DNA of 64,000 bases from contig NC_092859.1 in assembly GCF_032062135.1 (NCBI RefSeq), positions 110,977,676-111,041,675 on the forward strand. Direction: 5' to 3'. Shown piece by piece: positions 56,428 to 64,000 of the stretch. The notes beneath the pieces were generated by a model that did not search any database, was not told the origin of the DNA, and saw only the letters and a list, made by a program, of their open reading frames with translations. The stretch is from Pyxicephalus adspersus. Taxonomy: Eukaryota; Chordata; Amphibia; Anura; Pyxicephalidae. Every line of letters starts with the position of its first letter. Within the stretch, counting starts at the first letter, position 1. The position numbers were made by a program, and so were the translations under genes.

Positions 56428-56612
56428 AGTGAGATTATTGAAATTCTCTGGAGAAGACTATCATGGGAAAACCTTGAATAAATCTGGTGTTGCCATTTAT
56501 TACCGAATAACTTTTAGGAAATCTATTCCAGGGCTGCTGGGTCACCCAGGTTCTCCCATGATGGTCTTATCCCCTCCAGTCTTTGAAAACTTTGATAAAT
56601 CGGTCCTATTAT
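56428..56612. mobile_element. GATTTATTAAAGCTCTCCAA foldback MITE, copy 3 (decayed)
   Basis: Left GATTATTGAAATTCTCTGGA and right TTTGAAAACTTTGATAAATC are degraded arms; CTATTCCAGGGCTGCTGGGT matches the inner arm of the other copies. It ends about 70 bp before exon 3 of CHCHD3. Confidence 0.65.
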
Positions 56613-56680
56613 GTTTAGGTGACTGTGTGATAGGTCAAAAGCAGTAATATTCTTATTTTTTTTTCTTATTTTACTGTTAG

Positions 56681-56762
56681 TTAATGAGGAAGAGCTCCGG
56701 AGAAAAATTGCTGAAGAACTAGCCCGGGAGCAAGCAAGAAGAGAGTCCGAGAATCTGAAAAG
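56681..56762 (+). CDS. CHCHD3: CHCHD3 exon 3, residues 69-95 plus part of 96
   Basis: The exon follows a T-rich tract ending in GTTAG and completes the split Val codon from exon 2. It reads NEEELRRKIAEELAREQ, then ARRESENLK, and ends with AG before the donor GTATGC (phase 2). The heptad-like charged pattern marks the start of the long coiled coil that, in MIC19, precedes the CHCH domain and mediates contact within MICOS (family knowledge). It matches the mammalian segment with mostly conservative changes. The exon is 82 bp long. The following coiled-coil exon is not found in the remaining 7.2 kb. Confidence 0.94.
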
Positions 56763-57289
56763 GTATGCTTAATGTAGGATTCTTATTACATTATTGTATA
56801 TTCTAAGTTTGAAAAACCTACACAAATCATATTAAATACCTGTCCTGAAAATCAAAATAAATATAAAACTAATGCAGCTATGCTAAAAATAATGCAGTAA
56901 TTCAAGGGTTAATAATCATGTAGATTAAATTACTTTGTAATATATGTAAAAAAAAAAAAAATCTCTACAATTTTTTATTCACAATTGATAAATTGGGCAT
57001 GAAAGTTGTTGGTAACTGACTCCAGGTTCTGGTAATAATATTACTTCCAATATTGACCATTTTAACATTGCAGTAAATTTTTGTTTTTGTCTTCTATTCT
57101 AGTGAAAATTAACACATTCCCTCAAATTTATTTGGTTTTCAAGCTAAAGAAAGGTTTGGATTGTGAGATTTCATAAACAACTGCCAATAAAGAACAACAA
57201 CAAAGTACAAAATAGGCGACCAACTGCCTAAATCAGGCTCCTTATCAGCCCTTTTACAATAACACTGTGTATGCCTCTTTACTGCTTGT

Positions 57290-58218
57290 TGACTCATATC
57301 TCATATCTTATATCTTATTCGCCAGTCAGGTGTCCTTGACTCCATGCATTTACTCATCTAGACATTGTTAACACGACCTGCTGAAACATCAGATTGGGGA
57401 AATAAAGTGATTTGAGTAACTTTTAGCATAGTTATTGGTGCCAGCTGGTCCTCGTATTTAGGTGCCTGGCATGCTGTTCTAAGTATTTAAGAAACTGCTG
57501 ATGTGCTGGGATTTTTACACACAGCCATCACTAGGGTTTACAAACAATGGTCCAAATAATGGAAAATATCCAATGATCTCCAGTTTTCTGAGCAGAGGTC
57601 ACAGTTTTCAGAGGTCACATGAGAATAGGCAGAATAGGTTAAGCTGAAGAAAGGCAACAGTAACTCAAATAACCGCTCAGTACAACTGAGGTATGCAGAA
57701 GAGCACCTAAATACACAACAAACATTGAAGCAGGCAAGCAAATAGGAAGTCAGAAAGGGCACCCAAGACTACAGTTTTGTACGGGCTTAAAAAAGTTGGA
57801 GAAGAGAATCAATTTCTGTTGTTATGTTCACATGGTAAGGTTAGAATTTGCTGCAGTCTACCCATCTTCTGGTGGCTACGTTCAGCAGAATATTGTGCCA
57901 ATGTCACCAAAGCTTATCATCCTAAATTGGTTTCTTCAACATGACCATGAGTTCACTGTATTTAAATGGCCTTCACAGTCACCAGAACTCATTCCAGTGG
58001 AGCACCTTTAAGATTTGGTAAAATGTGAGATTGACATATGTGCAGCCAATAAATCTGCAGGAACTGCGTGATGTTATGTGAATATAGACCAAAATCTTGA
58101 GGCTTTTTTTAAGCACCTTGTCAAATTTTACCACAAAGAATTATGGTGGTTCTGAAGGGAACCACCTGGTCCAACCTGGTGCAGGCTAGGTGTACTTAAT
58201 AAAGTGACCAGTGAGTGT
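57290..58218 (+). mobile_element. Tc1-like transposon, internally deleted
   Basis: 5' blocks (GGTGCCAGCTGGTCC, AAACTGCTGATGTGCTGGGA, AAGGCAACAGTAACTCAAAT) and 3' blocks (GTACTTAATAAAGTGACCAG, TGAGTGTG) belong to a Tc1-type element familiar from fish and frogs. The 3' part encodes LNWFLQHDHEFTVFKWPSQS then PELIPVEHL (57928-58008), the block holding the third DDE residue (E of the VEHL motif). The middle of the transposase, including the first catalytic Asp, is deleted, and frames are broken. The right end is the TGAGTGT terminal repeat; the left end is eroded. Confidence 0.8.
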
Positions 58219-58855
58219 GTATTGATGTTTCATGTATTGTTGTTGAACATCTAGCTGTTTAGAGATGGACAGAAGACTGCAGAAAACTGTGTATTAGCAC
58301 TATGCATTTCTCAGTTTAGGTATTTTAATTTAATTTAAAAGTAAAGTTACATACCATTATGTTTAACTCTAGGATACCCAGGGCTGGACTACATCAAGGA
58401 TTACCCAAAGGGTAAAAACAAAAAACAGCCCTTAGTGTTAAAAACTTTCAGTGGGTTTAAAGTGTGCTTGTTCTGTATTTGGAAAAAAAAATATACTAAA
58501 ATAGTTTGTGTCAAAATGTTTTATTGATGTGCAAATATATTTTAAAAAACTTAAAGCATTTTATTATTTGAAATATTTTTTTCCATTTAACAATATTATG
58601 AACTTAATTTGTGCAGTTTGAATTTCAATCTCAACAAGCACTATTAGTTCAGATATTGATCTCATTGTGAACACAGCCTTGATTAAAATATTTAGCTCAC
58701 ACTTCAGGTCTTTGAAAAAATGTAAATGTACGGGGAAAAAAAAAACACAAGCTTTTACAATTTACTGCTGTAATTGGAAAGTAGGATTGGAAGATCTAAT
58801 GGTGGGAGGGATTGAATGATACTAGAATCCCTTTCTCCAGAGAAGCCAATTACAT

Positions 58856-58881
58856 TATAATATTATTATTATTATTATTAT
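58856..58881. repeat. (ATT)n microsatellite
   Basis: Run of TAT/ATT triplets; it encodes the poly-Ile/Leu stretches in chance ORFs on both strands. Confidence 0.95.
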
Positions 58882-59069
58882 GTTTCTATTTTGGCAGAAT
58901 TCGTAGAAAAAATGTAGGTGGGAATTATTTTGAGACAAAAAGATATATTTTTCTAAAATACTCTTTCTTTCTTCTTCTGGGTATGGTTTTATAATAATAG
59001 TCTGCACATAAATACAGTGGACATCATTCAGCATTAAAATGAAACACTTAATGACATGCCTGATCATGC

Positions 59070-59352
59070 AAACGTATTGCAGAAAGGGACAGGCAATGTC
59101 CCAACTGAAATAATGCATCTTACCTGCCAAATTGCTCCTGGATTCTAAAGTCAAAGCTGAGCTGCACATGCGCAGCGCTGCCAAGGAAACCTTTCAATTC
59201 CAGCTTCCTTAGCATTTGCCAGGATGAATAAACCCCTATGCCGGAATTACATTATCCCAACCGGCCAATCAGGATTGCGGAAAAAGGAAGATGGTGGTGT
59301 CTGGTGCAGGAACAAGATCCATTGAGCTGCAAGGATTTAGTTCTGCTTTAGT
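59070..59352 (-). mobile_element. 'AAAGTGGAACTAAACCC' dispersed repeat, copy 4
   Basis: Read on the minus strand it starts AAAGCAGAACTAAATCC and contains CACCATCTTCC and the GCGCATGTGCAG word. Inverted relative to the other copies. Confidence 0.6.
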
Positions 59353-59738
59353 TAATTTACTTCTAACCACATTTTAAGATTTATCATGGAATGCTCTTTT
59401 TTGGGGCACATTCTAATCCTCATGTAAGTACCATGTTGTACATGGGGTGTTGCACACCTTTACTTTTTTACCTTGTACAGTGGCCACAAAGTGTATTTTT
59501 CCTGGGTTAAGTTCCAAGCATAAAAATGGGATTCTGATCCACGTTAATTATTATTGGACAGACTATGGAACAATGCCCAAATCTGTTCTGTCCCTGACTA
59601 CAAATCTCGACTCCACCCCCTCGTCATCCCCTCTCTACTTCTGAGGCTGCACAGTCAGGGGTACAATGTAACCTAAATACACAACAAACATTGGTGGTGA
59701 TGACCCATCTTGCAGATGTTCTAGACGAAGGTCTAGAG

Positions 59739-60170
59739 CAGGGGTACCCACACTTTTTTGGCTTGAGAGTTACTTTTATTATGATTAAGTCAAAATGATC
59801 TACCAACATTAAAAATGCTAAACATATATTTATATTTATTACAATATACCAAGTATGATACAGAAGTGACTAAAGCTAATGAGACATTGAATGGCAGAAC
59901 ATTGCACTACAAGACTAAAGTGACAGGAAAGCTACAATTCACCTGTCATAGGAGAAGGACTTGCTGCACAAGAAAAAGAACTGCTAATCTGTACAAAGGT
60001 AATTTAGTAATTGAACCCCGACACTGAGCCTGAACTGCACTGCTCACCTCAGACTGCCCTCCCGCTCTCTCTCCCTTCCTCCCCAGCATCCCTTTAGATG
60101 TGCAGCAGGGCTGCTGGTTAACAGCAGGGAGGGGTAAAGCAGGGCTTCGCGATCGACCAAAATAAACTGG
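59739..60170. mobile_element. hAT-like repeat (CAGGGGTACCCACACTTTTT end)
   Basis: Begins CAGGGGTACCCACACTTTTT then GGCTTGAGAGTTACTTTTA, and near its right end has GCTTCGCGATCGACC. These are familiar blocks of a hAT-type repeat spread through vertebrates. The right terminal repeat is missing. Confidence 0.65.
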
Positions 60171-61525
60171 ATTATGGTGAATGACAAACTCGCCTGCATG
60201 CTTAAGAACACACTGGATAAATTTGATCATATATGGGATCCCTGGGTTAAGTACAGTCCTCACTGACATGGTAGCCCCGCAAAACCACTTAGCTCCCTGA
60301 GAGTTGAATTCCCTTGAAAATTTTCTGCTGCTCTCTGCCATAGCTGTGTTCTTCAAAAGATCTGTGGTCGTACTTTGTGTTTAAGATTTTTTAGTGGCAC
60401 TGAATAAACTGTAGACTTTCTGTATCAGTTAAATCCTATAGCAAATGTTTATCTGTGGCAATGGAATTTGTAATTATATCCTTAATTGGTAACAATTTAT
60501 GTGAAGGTAAACATTTAATTTTGTGCCATAGAGAACAATTGGACCCACTCAGGTTTTTTTTTTTTTTTTTACTGTTCTGATCCCGCTGGGTAGATTAGTC
60601 CCTCTTTTTTTTTTTTTTGCCCATTGTTATGAAAACAGAAATGGAGGAAATGTTATAAATTTTGACTTGTCTTCAGACAAGAGGTGGGTGGGGGAATCCT
60701 CCAATAAGGCCTTCCTAACTACTAGTACTAAAATAATAAACAGTATTAAAATATAAACTGCTTGCCAGGTTTGTGTTCTGATCCCCTGCCTTTAATACTT
60801 ACTGACGCTGAATATGAACGCTAATTGCACCTTAGCTTGTCACACAGTTATCTGCATTCTTGTTTTAGGTGTGACTGAAAATGTTCCTTATAATAAATAT
60901 ATAAAGAAAACAAGATCAGCTTTATATCCAAGCAGTTGGCTTTCTTGAGTTGAGCAGTGGTAGTTCACAACTCTGTGGTAGATCTGCTTTAAGCAATGGA
61001 TCCTTTTTGCCCCAGCATATATTGGACAATAATATTAGCAGCACAGAGTTCCTTTCTCTTTGTCACGTCCCTTGACATCCCATATTGTTCTTATATTCAT
61101 GCATTAGCTTCTGATTTTTATTATCATAACTGAAATACATGGGGAAAAAAATCTTTAAAACACATTTTCATATCCATTCATAAAGAATTTTACCTTGAAG
61201 AATTCTAGTCGTGCGTTAACTTGTGAGGTATTTAAAGATTCAGTGTATTATCCAAGTGATTTTGCAGCACAACAAAAGCCAGTTGTAATTCTTGGCATTG
61301 CTTATTTTTTTTTAAAAATCAAAGCATGTGGTTTATACCAAATGTGTGCTGGAATTTTGTCATAGCCTTAAGCAATTGATTAGTATACAATGACCCTAAT
61401 AAAGCTTTGATTATATACTAACAATTTCAGCTGGTCAGTCACTTGAACTCTTCCCTTTCTTTGCTGTGTTTCAAAGCAGTGCGGAACTGCCACATATTTT
61501 TAAAAGTTTTATCAGATCAAAGATC

Positions 61526-61795
61526 TTAAAGTGGAACTAAACCCACACAATTCACCCCTGTTCCATTGGAGGGTGCCGTCATCTTCCTTCATTTCTTTTC
61601 TTCCTTGCCTTTTTTTTTCCGATCTTGGGCCATCTCAATTGACCATGCCGGCATGATGTTACTATCCACCCAGCAAGCGCAAGGATTGGTTGCATTGTCA
61701 AGTTTCTCTGGCATCCACCACTGTGCTGCGCATACTCAATGTTTCGTTTTTCAGCACAATCAGGTAGGTGAGATAGTTTTTTGCAGGATGGGACA
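61526..61795 (+). mobile_element. 'AAAGTGGAACTAAACCC' dispersed repeat, copy 5
   Basis: Starts AAAGTGGAACTAAACCCAC and includes GCCGTCATCTTCCTTC. It ends where the Tc1-like element at 61798 begins. Confidence 0.6.
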
Positions 61796-61797
61796 TA

Positions 61798-62690
61798 CAG
61801 TGAGGGAAATGGTTTGCCCTCCGACAAAGAAATGACCAGTCTGTAATTGTAATGGTAGGTTTAATGTAGCTGTGAGAGACAGAATAACAACAAATTAACC
61901 CTCCAAAAACCCGGTGCTCAAAAGTCACAGCTTGATGTGCATTGTAATGAGTGAAATAAGTATTTGATCCCCTATCAATCAGCAGGATTTGAGGCTCCCA
62001 GGTGTCTTCCCTGTATGCAGGTAAAGAGCTGAGATTAGGAGCACCCTCTGTAAGGGATTGCTTCTTATCCAAATTTGTTACAGTACCTGTATAAGACACC
62101 TGTCCACAGAAGCCATCAATCCGATTCCAAACTAGCCACCATGGCCAAGACCAAAGAGCTGTCTTAGGATGTCAGGGACAAGAGGAGGAGGAATGCTGCC
62201 TATGACCCCAAGAACACCACCCCACTGGAGGTGAACACAATATGCTTTGGGCGGGGGGGTTTTCTGCTAAGGGGACATGAAACCTTCACCGCATCGAAGG
62301 GACAGTGGACGGGGCCAATGTACCGTTAAATCTTGGGTGAGCACCTTCTTCCCTCAGCCAGGGCATTGAAAATGGTTTGTGGATGAGTATTCCAGCATGA
62401 TAATGACCCAAAATATACGGCCAAGGCAACAAAGGAGTGGCTCAAGAAGAAGCACATGAAACTCCTGCAGTGGCCTAGCCAGTCTCCAGACCTTAGTCTC
62501 ATGGAAAATCTGTGGGGGGAGCTGAAGGTTCGAGTTGCCAAACATCAGCCTCAAAACCTTACTGACTTGGAGAGGATCTGCAAAGAGGAGTGGAACAAAA
62601 TCTCTCCTGAGATGTGTGCAAACCTGGTGGCCAACTACGTACAAAATCAGCATGGGAACAAATTTTCCTTTTTCTCTCGGTAGTCTATAG
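61798..62690 (+). mobile_element. Tc1-like transposon with deleted transposase
   Basis: Starts CAGTGAGGGAAAT after TA (61796-61797). It contains GAGTGAAATAAGTATTTGATCC (61947-61968) and the transposase start MAKTKEL (62141) followed at once by a stop. Downstream frames read [20 protein letters not shown] (62391-62450; second catalytic Asp in HDND), then [18 protein letters not shown] with the Glu in MENLW, and ending [20 protein letters not shown]. The DD34E spacing of the last two residues is kept. The segment with the first Asp is missing, and the right inverted end is lost. A family distinct from the copy at 57290. Confidence 0.87.
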
Positions 62691-63606
62691 CTGCCTATTC
62701 TGCATTAACCACCTACTTGATCCTATTTTGCAAAGTGGGACCTATTGCCCCATAGCCTTTTAGGCAGACTGTGCATCATCATCAAGTCCTGTTATGTTCC
62801 AGATTGACTTCAAAAGATGCCAGTAGCAGGTTTTCTTTATACATGAATAATTAGAGATAGCTGAAAGAAACTCCTTGAAATTTTAACATTATTATGTAAT
62901 ATTTTTTTTTTTTTTAAATCCCAAATAGATAAGACAACTAATATTATTGAGTTTGTGCTGCTGAAGTATATAAGTAAACGATTTGCTCAGTTCACTAAAA
63001 ATTGTATGATTTACACTTCTATTAGTATTGTTAGGAATTGTCATAAAAAAGGAAGTAAATTTTAAGATGTCAATCATGCCTTGTGTTCTGTTATAATGCT
63101 GACCTTTATCAATGTAATACAGCTTTTTCACAGTCAATAATCTGCTATTTCCCCCTTTGCCACAGAAAATAACTCATATCCCAGGTCTGATACAAAGAAA
63201 AAGAAAAATGGAAAGTAATATTTAAAAAGAACCCTTTGGGAGGCTGAGCAAAAAGTGTTATATTAAAATCGATACATGGGGCCTAACCTTTTGTGTTTTG
63301 GTACACACAAAGGCTTTTTTCCTATTGATCCCTGTTTTAATAACATGTTTATTCTAGTTTCTTTGGCTCGGTCTTGAGAGAACAAACAGAAGGGTTTAAT
63401 TTTTTTTATTATCACAAAGACTTAGGTTTAGTGATGATATTCCCAAATGCAATACATGTATTTATTGTTTGTTGGCTGCATGGAGCAGTGCTGCAGACAG
63501 TGAATAATTAGAAAAATTACCTTGATTTTATTTTCTGTATTTTGGACAACTATGCAAAGCATTTGCTTTACAGTTGATTGTTTTATTTATGTTTTACCTA
63601 AATATT

Positions 63607-63634
63607 TCTTTTTTTTTTTTTTTTTTTTTTTTTA
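63607..63634. repeat. Long T homopolymer
   Basis: About 26-28 consecutive T in intron 3; could be the tail of an unrecognised minus-strand retroposon or slippage expansion. Confidence 0.85.
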
Positions 63635-64000
63635 AGCTTTAAGATGGTCAACCAATATACATTGCAAGCACTTTAGCAAACCTTGGTAAAACTATTGAAT
63701 GCATTATATGCATATGTAGAAATCTGTAAAAATAAGTTATAAATACCTTATTTTTTGCTTATACAATAATCGCATGCCTAGTTCCATTTTTGTCATGAGA
63801 TTTTGCCCTTAGATTTAAATATTGCATAATACTGTATGCAATGTATATGTATGGACAGAGAAGCCATAATTTATGAAACATGCAACCTGGAAATCCGCCC
63901 TCAATCTATGCCATCTTCCAGTCTTTTAGACGGGATATAATAATTTGCTTTCAAGCTTTCTCTCTTCACTTTTCACTTTTCAGCTTTTTCACTCTTTCAC

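Larger units (their letters stand above)
41375..64000 (+). other. CHCHD3: CHCHD3 (MIC19) gene, 5' part, exons 1-3 and introns
   Basis: This is the transcription unit for MIC19, a peripheral inner-membrane subunit of the MICOS complex that helps hold cristae junctions and binds MIC60 and SAM50 (family knowledge). Three coding exons are visible, with intron 1 at 41456-43464 (2,009 bp), intron 2 at 43589-56680 (about 13.1 kb including a 997-base gap) and intron 3 running past the window end (over 7.2 kb). Intron phases are 0, 1 and 2. The 287 coding bases give residues 1-95 plus two bases of codon 96. The family protein is about 227 aa, so the rest of the coiled coil and the C-terminal CHCH (CX9C) domain must lie downstream; I saw no exon 4 between 56763 and 64000. 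The paralogue CHCHD6 (MIC25) fits less well, because the start MGGSGSTRRVSFEADEN follows the CHCHD3 pattern. Right boundary is the window edge, not the gene end. Confidence 0.93.
56763..64000 (+). other. CHCHD3: CHCHD3 intron 3 (partial)
   Basis: The intron continues to the window end. It contains two Tc1-like remnants, a hAT-like element (59739-60170), two copies of the 'AAAGTGGAACTAAACCC' repeat, an ATT microsatellite (58856-58881) and a long T tract (about 63607-63634). The remaining stretches (58220-59070, 60170-61525, 62690-64000) show no gene-like or repeat-like structure that I can name. Confidence 0.75.

Noticed and set aside
56763..64000. Search for further CHCHD3 exons
   Set aside because: No segment encoding the next coiled-coil part or the CX9C motifs was seen; the remaining exons are presumed beyond the window.
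1..64000. CRISPR arrays, operons, tRNA or rRNA genes
   Set aside because: No regularly spaced direct repeats, no tRNA cloverleaf with box A/B, and no rRNA segment were seen; the sequence is eukaryotic.

Overview
This is vertebrate chromosomal DNA, most likely from a frog (Anura, probably a ranoid). The grounds are a spliced vertebrate gene, AT-rich sequence with CpG kept mainly at one promoter and in some repeats, and a dense mix of repeats I recognise from frog genomes: TTAA-flanked 'CCTCCCTGGCGGT' elements, 'GATTTATTAAAGCTCTCCAA' foldbacks, 'CGTACACACT' foldbacks, Tc1-like elements and a DIRS/Ngaro-like retroelement. The species call is inference.

Only one host gene can be supported: the 5' part of CHCHD3 (MIC19, a MICOS subunit of the mitochondrial inner membrane), on the + strand. 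Exon 1 is at 41375-41455, exon 2 at 43465-43588 and exon 3 at 56681-56762. All have canonical GT/AG borders and compatible phases, and they encode residues 1-95 of a protein usually about 227 aa long. The coiled-coil remainder and the CHCH domain lie beyond 64000. A CpG-rich, CCAAT/GC-box promoter sits at about 41090-41374. Everything from 1 to about 41000 is intergenic; everything after 41455, apart from exons 2 and 3, is CHCHD3 intron.

Intergenic layout: simple repeats and a CGTTCG-rich foldback (1-470); a decayed LINE broken by a piggyBac transposase fragment (5185-7483); candidate conserved non-coding blocks (10210-10580, 12230-12520); a hairpin and hAT foldbacks (13364-16208); a degenerate YR (DIRS/Ngaro-like) retroelement with reverse transcriptase, RNase H, tyrosine recombinase and an SGNH-hydrolase-like domain, carrying a nested foldback (about 18040-21150); a solo LTR with a 5-bp target duplication (30035-30777); a repeat-poor stretch (31220-37040); a CpG-rich foldback (37044-37355); and TTAA-type elements, one nested inside another MITE (38890-40217).

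Intron layout: a 5'-truncated L1 with a 14-bp target duplication (47563-49976), a Tigger/pogo MITE (51230-51586), a 997-base assembly gap (52085-53081) beside a 16-bp perfect hairpin, a candidate enhancer-like block (53530-53810), and two Tc1-like deletion derivatives (57290-58218, 61798-62690). I found no tRNA, rRNA, known ncRNA or CRISPR array. The most unusual content is the YR retroelement with its hydrolase-like domain, and the set of TTAA elements with a conserved subterminal hairpin, one of which preserves a readable insertion history.
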